This document shows positions 44,222 to 52,004 of a stretch of DNA of 64,000 nt, in pieces. Positions within the stretch are counted from its first letter, which is position 1. Every line of letters starts with the position of its first letter. Location of the stretch: positions 3,343,501-3,407,500 of the forward strand of contig NZ_CP150239.1 in NCBI RefSeq assembly GCF_037975215.1, in the 5' to 3' direction. A program made the translations under genes and the position numbers. A model generated the notes under the pieces. It saw nothing but the letters and a program-made list of their open reading frames with translations. It had not been told where the DNA came from and made no database searches. The DNA comes from Solibacillus sp. FSL R5-0449 (GTDB taxonomy: Bacteria; Bacillota; Bacilli; Bacillales_A; Planococcaceae).

Positions 44222-46349
44222 CTTTATCACCCTTTCTACGTTTTAAAAAATCTCGTACATTAGGTCTTTTAAAGTCTGTTTCAGCAATTGTTTGAGGAAA
44301 CTCAATAACCTCTGTATCTGCTACTTGCTTTTCAATTATTGGCTTTGCTTCCGCTTTGTGCTGTCTTTCCTTTTCTTCCTTACGGTTATCTCGAATCGCA
44401 CTAACTTGTTCCAATTTACTTAGCGTCGGATCTTGCTGTTCCTTTTTCGCTTTCTCCGCTTTCTTAATAATCGCTTCCACATCAGCAATATAATCAACAT
44501 CTTTTTGAAGCTGTTTATGATTTTGTCCTTTTTCTAGCAGTCGCTCTTGTCGTTTCCAATATGTTATTTCATCTATGCTTAAACCTTCATACCTTTTAGA
44601 TACTTCTAGCATATAGCAAGCTTCAAAAGAACTATCCATATCGTTTAAGACGTAAACATAGCTCATATTTCTAGGGTCATACGCAATTTCAATTTTCCAA
44701 GAGCCCTTCATTCGAGCATTTTCAAACCAGCTTTCTTGAATAGCTTTATCACAGCTATAAGATATGCCTTTAAACTGAATCCCTTTATAATTCACAGTAG
44801 CCGTACCTCTAGGAAGTAAGTGAAGCTTCACTAAATCCTCAGCGAAGGCTCGTAGCTTTCCGGTACGATTTTTAATGCCCCAATTCCAAAGTTCAAGAGG
44901 GATTAGCTGTACATCATCTGCTACTAAATCTCGGTCACGTACATACGTTTTTAAATAATGCTTTGTATTATGTTGTAAAACTTGCTTAATTAAAATTTGC
45001 GTAAATTCCTTCAATGTCAGTTTTGCGTCTAATCTATAATCTTTTGCTCCGCGCTCTTGAAAATCTACGTCAATATAACCTGGCAGTAGAGGCTTTACTT
45101 TCTTTTGAATTAAATCAAATTGCTTCTCTACTATGCCTTTCCAATCAGCACGATAGGAAGCAGCATTTTCAACATGTAAGTTAAATGCTTTTACCAGTCG
45201 TTCAACATTGTATCCTTCAAATTCACCTTTATCTGCTAACAAAATTTCTGGTAAGTGGTGGCTTGGCCAATCCTCTTCACTTATTTCAATGTCATATTGC
45301 GCACAATACTTCTTTTTATCAGCAACAACATTGGTCATTGCCATCATTGCCCCTGCCCATGAAGGCCCTTCTAAACCGACATACATGCCGACTACCATTC
45401 GGCTAAATACGTCCATTACTAAATACACAACTGGACGCCCTATAATCCAATTTCTATTCACTTCCGAAACTAAATAAACATCTGCGATTGTTGCGTCAAT
45501 TTGATAACGAGAACCTGGGCCAAATACTTCTGATTGAGATGTATTTAAAACTGCACGATGATCTTTATTAAAACGTTTTTCACCTTTTCTTGCGATTAAT
45601 ACTTCTGGTGCATTATATTCTTTTTGATACCAATATTTAAATTGTGTAATTGTCGGAAGAACATCTTCATCTTTTAAAAGAACCTTTTCAACACCATTTT
45701 CAAAATAAATATTCTCTGCATAAAATTCTTTTAGCATAAACTTATATGTTGCAGTTATACTGTTTTGTTTTGAAGTTAAATAATACTTATCAATAGCTAG
45801 TCTAAAAATTCTTTTCGTTTCTTCATCAACATTTATTCCTTTTACACCATATACAGATGGTCTACCACGCTTACTTTCTCCTGCCTTTTTCTCTTTTCCT
45901 TTTCCACCAGAGTTTTTATAATCCGGAAGCAAAGCATCTATCGTCTTACCTCTTGACCAATATTTATATAAATATTTACGCATAGTTGGATAGGTTACTT
46001 GATGCTTTTCCTGTGTTTCTTTTATAAGCTTCGTACGAAAAGACTTTTCATAAATAGTTGGTTCTTCCTTCACGATTTCTTCAATAATTTCCCACGCAGC
46101 ATCTCGCACTTCATAATGCTTCTTTTCATATTCATCCGATACAATCGCATCATAGGAAGTATCAATTATCTTTCTCCAATCATCGACTATCAAATCACTT
46201 ATTTCAGAAACCAACTTTTTTTCAGGAAAGGCTTTAGGATTATTAAGTTCTAAAATGTACATAATGATATTGCCAGAATCAATCCAAAGAATTCTATATA
46301 CTTTTTCTTGTTGGCAGTCTTGTAAAATTTCATTAACATAAAAATTCAT
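44214..46349 (-). CDS. tnsB: TnsB DDE transposase
   Basis: 711 aa. Mu/rve-type catalytic core: Asp285 in SRYQIDATIADVYLV, Asp373 in ILLADKGEFEG and Glu408 in WKGIVEKQFDLIQ, a DD(35)E spacing. N-terminal region holds HTH segments (TYPTMRKYLYKYWSRG, RGRPS) for binding end repeats; the C-terminal tail is charged. It makes 3' cuts and joins strands. ATG 46,349 has GAGGTG 6 nt upstream and forms a TAATG overlap with the tnsA stop; an in-frame GTG at 46,358 is less likely. Confidence 0.95.
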   Translation of the reverse strand: MNFYVNEILQDCQQEKVYRILWIDSGNIIMYILELNNPKAFPEKKLVSEISDLIVDDWRKIIDTSYDAIVSDEYEKKHYEVRDAAWEIIEEIVKEEPTIYEKSFRTKLIKETQEKHQVTYPTMRKYLYKYWSRGKTIDALLPDYKNSGGKGKEKKAGESKRGRPSVYGVKGINVDEETKRIFRLAIDKYYLTSKQNSITATYKFMLKEFYAENIYFENGVEKVLLKDEDVLPTITQFKYWYQKEYNAPEVLIARKGEKRFNKDHRAVLNTSQSEVFGPGSRYQIDATIADVYLVSEVNRNWIIGRPVVYLVMDVFSRMVVGMYVGLEGPSWAGAMMAMTNVVADKKKYCAQYDIEISEEDWPSHHLPEILLADKGEFEGYNVERLVKAFNLHVENAASYRADWKGIVEKQFDLIQKKVKPLLPGYIDVDFQERGAKDYRLDAKLTLKEFTQILIKQVLQHNTKHYLKTYVRDRDLVADDVQLIPLELWNWGIKNRTGKLRAFAEDLVKLHLLPRGTATVNYKGIQFKGISYSCDKAIQESWFENARMKGSWKIEIAYDPRNMSYVYVLNDMDSSFEACYMLEVSKRYEGLSIDEITYWKRQERLLEKGQNHKQLQKDVDYIADVEAIIKKAEKAKKEQQDPTLSKLEQVSAIRDNRKEEKERQHKAEAKPIIEKQVADTEVIEFPQTIAETDFKRPNVRDFLKRRKGDKDE

Positions 46350-47158
46350 TAAGCCCACCTCTTTTTAGAATCAGTTAAAGTCGCCACTATTACATTAGAA
46401 ACATCTTCATTTAAAGTTATTTTTTCATGCATATTCACTTTTAATAATTTTTTCGCTAAGGCATGTTTAAATAAGCTAATTCCCGTTCCAATTTCAAGAT
46501 TAAATTTAATATCAAAAGCTTGTAAATTTGCAAGTATAGAGCCAGTAAAAGTGTGCCACTCTCCCATTAGCAACTCTAAATTTTCGTCGTCATTAATAAA
46601 ATACGCATCGCGTAAAAACTTTAAATTATTTACGAAAATTGTAGGTAACTCTTTTTCAGTGACAATCGCCCAGTCAATACCTTGTTGTGCCCAATAATAT
46701 CTTTCTATTTCAAATTTTTCGATATTTCTATGATCATTAAGGTCTTTTTCAAATTTAAGAGTACGAGCTTTATAGACAATCAAATTGCCTTCTCTTATAG
46801 TTAAAAAGCAATCCGTAGTCATTACTATAGGAGTATTTGTCTTCCTGTCCGTTGGATGATTTATACCTAGTTCGTCCGCTATTTGTAATGTTATTTCTCG
46901 ATCTAAAGGAAATTGCTCGCGAATATCCACAACATTTTCTGCCCAATCACAAATGCAATGATAGTTAAACTCTAAATCTGATAATAAATGATGTTCTCTT
47001 GATGTTTTCCAACCAATAAAATGATGTACTCGACCACTAGAAGGAACATCTTGAATTGTTAGCCAAGGGTTGTAAAAGGCAAGTTCCCCTTGCCCTCTAC
47101 CTTCCTTGATATACCGAGAGATTTTTGCTTCAGTCCAACCAGTTTGTCGTTTTGGCAA
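46349..47158 (-). CDS. tnsA: TnsA endonuclease
   Basis: 269 aa (Tn7 TnsA 273) from a TTG start with GAGGG 7 nt upstream; this sits 22 nt past the previous stop. With this start the restriction-like triad falls at Glu63 (LLSDLEFNYH), Asp116 (VMTTDCFLTI) and Lys130 (VYKARTLKF), nearly the positions known in Tn7 (63, 114, 132), which supports the choice over a GTG at 47,206. Tyr replaces the usual Gln two residues before the Lys. TnsA makes the 5' cuts, enabling cut-and-paste rather than cointegrate transposition. Confidence 0.9.
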   Translation of the reverse strand: MPKRQTGWTEAKISRYIKEGRGQGELAFYNPWLTIQDVPSSGRVHHFIGWKTSREHHLLSDLEFNYHCICDWAENVVDIREQFPLDREITLQIADELGINHPTDRKTNTPIVMTTDCFLTIREGNLIVYKARTLKFEKDLNDHRNIEKFEIERYYWAQQGIDWAIVTEKELPTIFVNNLKFLRDAYFINDDENLELLMGEWHTFTGSILANLQAFDIKFNLEIGTGISLFKHALAKKLLKVNMHEKITLNEDVSNVIVATLTDSKKRWA

Positions 47159-47180
47159 TATTATTCCCTCATTTCTTTTA

Positions 47181-48392
47181 TTAGAAGTTTGATGTAGGTT
47201 TTTCACTAAAACCTAAATATGAGATTTTCATAATTGATGTAAATAAAACTTCACTAATTATCGATTCTGGCAAATCTTTTATTCTTCCATAGCCTTTTAT
47301 AGACCAACCTTCTGCTCTTGCTCTTTCACCACGTTTTTCGCAAGAAGTAATAACTGAGTTTTGTGCATGGATTTTATTTATTTCACCAGCTTGGTATCTA
47401 GCTGTACTATAAGCAATTGCTTGATAAATAATATTATAAACCTGGGCAACCGAAAAATTCTCAACTAAATACTCAAAAACTTTACTTGTTTTCTCACCAG
47501 GACTAAATGAATATCCTACTTTTTTCATTTGATAAAGTAAATATTGTTTACTTTCTTCAAGCGCCACACGTTTCCACATTTCATAGCAAAAATCTTTAGT
47601 AAATAAATTCGAATCTGGGTACATTAACCTTTTTATTAAACCTACTTTTTTATAATCGTCTTCAAAATCATTTGCTAAGATATTTAGATCATAATTAACA
47701 TTAAACATCTGATAGCTAATTTTTTCTTCTTTAATCTCAAAGGCATCTAAATTTGATGTAAATCCATCCACTATAAGAATGTCCCTTTCAATCAAAGTAT
47801 CTAGAATTTCCTTACTGAATTCATGTGATGGTGACATCCTTTGAATGTTATGTAAGGTTGGTTGAATAGTTTCCATATCTTCTGATAAACTTGACCTTAA
47901 AATAACCGCTAGGTAAATTCTATCTTCCAATGTAAGATTATCTTCAAAATGCATATTTTCCATTTTAGAAACAAAGGTTTCCTCAATAATGGCACGTTTT
48001 CGTTTCTCTTCTTCAATTTTGATTCTCAATTTTTCGGCTTCTTCAATCGCTCTATTTGCACGGCACTTTCCACAATTACAATTACTTCTTGATTTATGGT
48101 TACAATTAATACAATACTTTTGGTTAACACTCAATCTTTCTGACCATGATTTAGATCCCCATGGATAAACTACTTGTCCCTCACAATAATCACACCTTTC
48201 TTCAGATTTTACTGGTGGGAAAATTGAATATAATTGGGAAGCAGTAATCTTTATTTTGTAGTCCTTGATTAATTTAGAAACCGTTTCACCATCGTAATAT
48301 CGATTAATCAGTTGAATTATTTCCTCTTGAGATAAATGTAATAAACGTGGGTTTAATTTCGAGAACTCTAACTTTTCTAAAGCTACAATCAC
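47181..48392 (-). CDS. Unrecognised HTH/zinc-cluster protein leading the tns operon
   Basis: 403 aa; I know no Tn7 homolog. N-terminal residues about 10-60 look like a helix-turn-helix (EEIIQLINRYYDGETVSKLI, YKIKITASQLYSIF). Then a Cys-rich region with CDYCEGQ, YCINCNHK and CNCGKCR: up to seven Cys, able to hold two zinc ions. A coiled coil (EEAEKLRIKIEEEKRKRAII) and a helical C-terminus with EKRGERARAEGWSIKGYGRIKDLP follow. GTG 48,392 is chosen for AAGGAG 8 nt upstream. Its place beside the palindromic operator suggests a regulator or an added targeting factor; both are inference. Confidence 0.75.
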   Translation of the reverse strand: MIVALEKLEFSKLNPRLLHLSQEEIIQLINRYYDGETVSKLIKDYKIKITASQLYSIFPPVKSEERCDYCEGQVVYPWGSKSWSERLSVNQKYCINCNHKSRSNCNCGKCRANRAIEEAEKLRIKIEEEKRKRAIIEETFVSKMENMHFEDNLTLEDRIYLAVILRSSLSEDMETIQPTLHNIQRMSPSHEFSKEILDTLIERDILIVDGFTSNLDAFEIKEEKISYQMFNVNYDLNILANDFEDDYKKVGLIKRLMYPDSNLFTKDFCYEMWKRVALEESKQYLLYQMKKVGYSFSPGEKTSKVFEYLVENFSVAQVYNIIYQAIAYSTARYQAGEINKIHAQNSVITSCEKRGERARAEGWSIKGYGRIKDLPESIISEVLFTSIMKISYLGFSEKPTSNF

Positions 48393-48414
48393 ATAATTCA
48401 CTCCTTACAAATAA

Positions 48415-48457
48415 AAACATCCGTTCGCTTATATTTATTATAAGCGAACAGATGTTT
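48415..48457 (-). promoter_or_regulatory. tns-operon promoter within a long palindrome
   Basis: Arms 48,415-48,433 and 48,439-48,457 pair over 19 bp with one mismatch (TATAAGCGAACGGATG against TATAAGCGAACAGATG), loop 5 nt. The minus-strand -10 TATAAT (48,437-48,442) lies across the loop and arm, with -35 TTGAAT at 48,461-48,466 (18-bp spacer). Could be a repressor operator. The transcript would also fold into a hairpin followed by TTTTATTT, so it could stop read-through from glmS. Confidence 0.65.
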
Positions 48458-48470
48458 ATCATTCAAATTT

Positions 48471-48536
48471 TTATACGACTTTTTTATCTTTTAAACAACT
48501 TTTTTATCTTTTAAACAACTTTTTTATTCAAATACA
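48471..48536. repeat. Right end with three closely packed TnsB-type sites
   Basis: TTAAACAACTTTTTTAT at 48,491 and 48,511, and a weaker TATACGACTTTTTTAT at 48,472, all in the same direction with a 20-bp period; they are inverted relative to the left-end sites. Closely packed sites at the glmS-proximal end match Tn7. Confidence 0.88.
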
Positions 48537-48561
48537 AAGCGAACGGTTTTTATATTAAATC
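48537..48561. other. attTn7 remnant: right target duplication and glmS 3' flank
   Basis: Second AAGCG copy (48,537-48,541), then about 20 bp of chromosomal sequence up to the glmS stop codon (48,562-48,564). No terminator hairpin remains here, so glmS lost its original downstream flank to the other side of the element. Confidence 0.85.
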
Positions 48562-50361
48562 CTATTCAACCGTAACTGATTTTGCAAGGTTACGAGGTTT
48601 ATCAACATCACAACGACGGTGAAGTGCAGCATAGTAGCTGATCAATTGTAATGGTACAACAGATACAAGTGGTGTTAATAGCTCATGTACTGAAGGGATG
48701 ACTAAACGGTCGCCCTCTTCTTCCATGCCTTCCATTGCAATAATACATGCATTGGCACCGCGCGCTACAACTTCCTTCACGTTACCGCGAATGTTAAGTG
48801 CCACACCTTTTTGTGTTGCTAAAGCGAAGACTGGTGTTCCTTCTTCGATTAATGCAATTGTACCGTGTTTTAACTCACCACCGGCAAAACCTTCTGCCTG
48901 AATGTATGAGATTTCTTTAAGTTTTAATGCACCTTCCAATGATACACAGAAGTCCATATTACGACCGATAAAGAATGCATTGCGCGCGATTTTTAAATAA
49001 TCTTCGGCAATCTGCTCCATTTCCTCTTTAGAGTCGATAATTGTCTGGATACCGTTTGCAACGATTGCCAGCTCCTGTTTTAAATCAAAGTCCAGTTCCA
49101 TTCCTAACTCTTTTGCAACGGCATAGGCAGCTACTGCTAAAACAGCTACTTGCGCCACATACGCTTTTGTAGATGCTACAGCAATTTCCGGTCCGGCATG
49201 CAATAGTAATGTGTAATCCGCTTCACGAGAAAGTGTTGAGCCTTGTACGTTCGTTACAGTTAACGCTTTGTAGCCAAGCTCTTTGATTTTTACTAATACT
49301 TGACGGCTATCTGCTGTTTCCCCTGATTGTGAAATGAAAATAAATAATGGCTTTTTCGAAAGTAATGGCATATTATAGCCAAACTCGCTTGAAATGTGTA
49401 CTTCTACTGGGATACCAGCGATTTTCTCGAAATACTGTTTCCCGATCAAGCCGGCATGGTAACTCGTACCTGCCGCAATAATATATAGACGGTCCGCTTC
49501 TGCCAATGCTTTTAAAATATCTTTATCAACTGTAACATCTTCGCCCTGTTCATATGCTTGAATGATTTTACGGATAACAGTAGGCTGCTCATCCATTTCT
49601 TTTAACATATAGTGAGGGTATGTTCCTTTTTCGATATCTGAAGCATCCAATTGTGCTGTATATGGTGCACGCTCAACAACGCGGCCGTTTAATGTTGTGA
49701 TTTCAACTTTATCTTTACGAACGATTACAACTTCCTTATCGTGCAATTCGATAAACTGGTCAGTTACTTGCAGCATCGCCATTGCGTCTGAAGCGATCAC
49801 GTTGAAGTCTTCACCTACACCTACTAATAAAGGTGATTTGTTTTTCGCTACGTAAATCGTTTCCACATCTTCATTATCTAAAAGTGCTAATGCGTAAGAA
49901 CCGTGTAATAACGATAATGTTTTACGGAATGCTTCTAACGTAGATAAGCCCTCTTTTGCAAATAAATCGATTAACTGTACGATCACTTCTGTATCTGTAT
50001 CAGAGTTCATCTTAATTCCTTTAAGATAAGCTTTTTGTAATAAATGATAGTTTTCGATAACCCCGTTGTGTACAAGCGTATATCGGCCTGAAGCACTTGT
50101 ATGAGGGTGGGCATTTAAGCGGTTTGGTACTCCGTGAGTTGCCCAACGTGTATGGCCAATCCCTACAGCTGCTTCCACATCGCCATCTACTGCTTTACGT
50201 AAATCTGCAATACGGCCTTTTTCTTTGAATACTGTTACGCCTTCTTCATTGTGTACAGCGATTCCTGCAGAATCATAGCCACGGTACTCTAGTTTCTCTA
50301 AACCTTTTAATAAAATCTCTTTAGCGTCCAATACGCCGTTATATCCTACAATTCCACACAT
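48562..50361 (-). CDS. glmS: Glutamine--fructose-6-phosphate aminotransferase (isomerizing)
   Basis: 600 aa. Begins MCGIVGYNG, where Cys2 (N-terminal after Met removal) is the glutaminase nucleophile; GGAGG lies 9 nt upstream. Two SIS domains follow ([32 protein letters not shown]), and the C-terminus reads [16 protein letters not shown], the conserved stretch whose DNA is read by TnsD. It makes glucosamine-6-phosphate from fructose-6-phosphate and glutamine, first step to UDP-GlcNAc and cell wall. Controlled by the upstream ribozyme. GlmM, the next enzyme, is encoded nearby. Confidence 0.98.
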   Translation of the reverse strand: MCGIVGYNGVLDAKEILLKGLEKLEYRGYDSAGIAVHNEEGVTVFKEKGRIADLRKAVDGDVEAAVGIGHTRWATHGVPNRLNAHPHTSASGRYTLVHNGVIENYHLLQKAYLKGIKMNSDTDTEVIVQLIDLFAKEGLSTLEAFRKTLSLLHGSYALALLDNEDVETIYVAKNKSPLLVGVGEDFNVIASDAMAMLQVTDQFIELHDKEVVIVRKDKVEITTLNGRVVERAPYTAQLDASDIEKGTYPHYMLKEMDEQPTVIRKIIQAYEQGEDVTVDKDILKALAEADRLYIIAAGTSYHAGLIGKQYFEKIAGIPVEVHISSEFGYNMPLLSKKPLFIFISQSGETADSRQVLVKIKELGYKALTVTNVQGSTLSREADYTLLLHAGPEIAVASTKAYVAQVAVLAVAAYAVAKELGMELDFDLKQELAIVANGIQTIIDSKEEMEQIAEDYLKIARNAFFIGRNMDFCVSLEGALKLKEISYIQAEGFAGGELKHGTIALIEEGTPVFALATQKGVALNIRGNVKEVVARGANACIIAMEGMEEEGDRLVIPSVHELLTPLVSVVPLQLISYYAALHRRCDVDKPRNLAKSVTVE

Positions 50362-50570
50362 AATCCGTTTTCCTCCAATGTAATCGCTACATCGAAGCAC
50401 ATTTCGGCAACACAAAAGTAGACTACGAAATCTGCCTTTTTTCGCCTAGTGCGCTTTAGGAAAGTGAACGCAATGGTGATGTTTGCTCTCGTTTAGCAAA
50501 GCTTGCACGCATCGGTAACATTCCTGCTCTTTTTTTAAAAAGGTGATGTAGCTGAATATTATTTTTAATT

Positions 50571-50730
50571 GTATGCCGTTTCGCTTTTCTGTCCAGAGAA
50601 TCACTTCTCTGTTTTAAAACGAAAATTACAACCGGGCATGTGCGATCGGGAGGCATCCGCCGAAATTTCGATAAACCTCCACCTCGTCAACTAAGGATTG
50701 CGTCCGCTCGATTTCCTTAGTTCTGGCGCT
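50571..50730 (-). ncRNA. glmS ribozyme riboswitch
   Basis: In the glmS leader the minus strand reads AGCGCCAGAACT (cleavage expected between A at 50,730 and G at 50,729), then GTTGACGAGG, GGTTTATCGAAATTTCGGCG and GATGCCTCCC, all hallmark core segments, then P3 (ATGCC / GGCAT) and a CAGAGA / TCTCTG hairpin for P4. Glucosamine-6-phosphate activates self-cleavage, leading to mRNA decay and feedback on glmS. The 3' boundary is approximate. Confidence 0.95.
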
Positions 50731-50810
50731 ATTATTGTTTTCCGATTTTGTATGCGCGATTTTCTCCCCTTTTGCGCAGCTCAACGATTTTCCTTTTGCT
50801 GAGCATTTAC

Positions 50811-50839
50811 ATCATACACATAAACAATTTCACCGTCAA
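50811..50839 (-). promoter_or_regulatory. glmS: glmS promoter
   Basis: TTGACG, 17-bp spacer, TATGAT on the minus strand; transcription should begin near 50,804, about 75 nt before the ribozyme cleavage site. Confidence 0.75.
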
Positions 50840-50924
50840 TCCTACGCTATCACTGAAAGCGCTTCACAGAAAGTTTTTTCTTGAAATAGTGTGGCTGTTC
50901 CTAACATGTGCGAATTTCTCACGT

Positions 50925-51029
50925 AAGAAAAAACATCCCGTTTTGATTGGGAAATAGATTCTGTAACAGCAGTAACGTTGTCATTCCCACTGATTACAAA
51001 ACTTACTCCACATGACATCAAAACGGGAT
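50925..51029 (-). terminator. Long hairpin with T-run after the DJ-1 gene
   Basis: ATCCCGTTTTGAT (50,935-50,947) and its perfect complement (51,017-51,029) are 69 nt apart, followed on the minus strand by GTTTTTTCTT. Placed 35 nt past the DJ-1/PfpI stop. Works as a terminator with an unusually large loop, or may be a structured small RNA. Confidence 0.5.
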
Positions 51030-51063
51030 ATGCACTATTTTCTATAGTATGCAAAGAGCTCGA

Positions 51064-51588
51064 TTAAAGCCCCTTTTCTTCTAATAAGTTTACAATTTCT
51101 CGGTTAAATGCAGGTAAATCGTCCGGCGTACGGCTCGTTACAAGCTGTTTTTGACAAACGAATACTTCTTCATCATGGAATTTAACCCCTGCATATTCCA
51201 TATCAACTTTGATTGATTTATAACCTGTTGCATCTCGTCCCTCTAATGACTTCGCTGTAATTAGCAGCTGTGGTCCATGGCAAATTGCAAAGACAGGTTT
51301 CTTTTCATCCATAAAATACTTTGCAAATGCTACAACGCGCTCATCATCACGCAGTAAATCCGGTGAGAAACCACCTGGAATAAATAACGCATCATAGTCC
51401 TCAGGGCTTGTCTCTGCTACCCCTTTATCAATCTGAACTGTTGCTTCGCCATTTTTACCTGTAACCGATTTATTTCCTTCTTTATCAATCGTTACAATTG
51501 TATGCCCTGCAGCTTCTAGAGCCTGTTTCGGACTTGTGAACTCCACATCTTCAAATTTGTCAGTAATTAATGTTGCAATTTTAGCCAA
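51064..51588 (-). CDS. DJ-1/PfpI family general stress protein (YfkM/YraA-like)
   Basis: 174 aa, single DJ-1/PfpI domain: KIATLITDKFEDVEFTSP at the start, Glu-containing FIPGGFSPD, and the nucleophile elbow FAICHGPQLL with the reactive Cys. Length and sequence match the Bacillus general stress proteins YfkM/YraA, linked to repair of glycated or oxidised proteins. TTG 51,588 has AAGGAG 9 nt upstream; a much longer in-frame version extends 53 codons into promoter sequence and is not credible. Confidence 0.88.
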   Translation of the reverse strand: MAKIATLITDKFEDVEFTSPKQALEAAGHTIVTIDKEGNKSVTGKNGEATVQIDKGVAETSPEDYDALFIPGGFSPDLLRDDERVVAFAKYFMDEKKPVFAICHGPQLLITAKSLEGRDATGYKSIKVDMEYAGVKFHDEEVFVCQKQLVTSRTPDDLPAFNREIVNLLEEKGL

Positions 51589-51629
51589 TGTAAAACACTC
51601 CTTCGTCTTATTAGGATACTTTATTTTGT

Positions 51630-51654
51630 TTCCCCGAATTCTTGAACATGAAAC
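51630..51654 (-). promoter_or_regulatory. Possible sigma-B promoter of the DJ-1 gene
   Basis: GTTTCA, 13-bp spacer, GGGGAA on the minus strand, about 40 nt before the start; one and two mismatches to the sigma-B boxes (GTTTAA / GGGTAT). Fits the stress-protein role but the match is imperfect. Confidence 0.35.
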
Positions 51655-51679
51655 ATAATTCAATAGGTCACGTTCTTTT

Positions 51680-51941
51680 ATTAGAACAGTTTCAGTATTC
51701 ATTGAAACGGTAAAATTTATAACTGGGTTTAAGCGGTAAAAAGGCATTTAGCGTTGATTATGTGTTTTTTATTAGAAGAGTTGAAGGCGATATTAGAAGT
51801 GTTGCATCTGATATTTGAACTTCTCATAAGGATATTTGAAAAGTTATGGTACATATTAGAACATAGGAAGCTTTTATTAGAAAAACAGCTTTTTATTAGA
51901 ACTCTTTTAGTTATATTTGAACTTCAAACCCGAATATTAGA
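51680..51941 (+). repeat. 21-bp-phased ATTAGAA/ATTTGAA repeat array
   Basis: ATTAGA or ATTTGA begins at 51,771, 51,792, 51,813, 51,834, 51,855, 51,876, 51,895, 51,915 and 51,936, i.e. steps of 21,21,21,21,21,19,20,21. Two more (51,680 and 51,701, the second ATTGAA) lie 21 apart upstream. The sequence between the hexamers is not conserved. Lies between the DJ-1 promoter and the glmM terminator. Confidence 0.75.
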
Positions 51942-51952
51942 TAATCCATCAT

Positions 51953-51990
51953 AAAAAAATACCGGAAGCAATGTCTCCATCACTTCCGGT
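51953..51990 (-). terminator. Terminator of the cda-glmM operon
   Basis: ACCGGAAG / CTTCCGGT stem, 14-nt loop, then seven T on the minus strand, 15 nt beyond the glmM stop. Confidence 0.9.
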
Positions 51991-52004
51991 ACGGTCTATT
52001 TGAT

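Larger units (their letters stand above)
33064..48536 (-). mobile_element. Complete Tn7-like transposon at attTn7, 15,473 bp
   Basis: Left terminus TGTGTACTGATAATAAAGTT and right terminus (minus strand) TGTATTTGAATAAAAAAGTT share TGT, ATAA.AAAGTTGTTTAA in register. AAGCG flanks both ends. The insertion lies 21-25 bp past the last base of the glmS stop codon, in the orientation of Tn7 (tns genes at the glmS-proximal right end). Genes on the minus strand in transcription order: unknown HTH/zinc protein, tnsA, tnsB, tnsC, tnsD/tniQ, tnsE, Avs-like NTPase. No CRISPR array or cas gene is inside. All tns frames are intact, so the element may be active. Confidence 0.95.

Noticed and set aside
33064..48536. 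Possibility of a CRISPR-guided (CAST) element
   Set aside because: No repeat-spacer array and no Cas12k or Cascade gene; TnsD, TnsE and the glmS site explain targeting.
50456..50656. 66-codon minus-strand frame within the glmS leader
   Set aside because: Overlaps the glmS ribozyme, whose conserved RNA explains the sequence.
50842..51054. 70-codon minus-strand frame between the DJ-1 gene and glmS
   Set aside because: TTG start without ribosome site; it spans the wide inverted repeat, which explains the sequence better.
51754..51954. 66-codon frame with heptad-like residues in the 21-bp array
   Set aside because: No ribosome site or good start; the heptads follow from the 21-bp beat of the DNA repeat.
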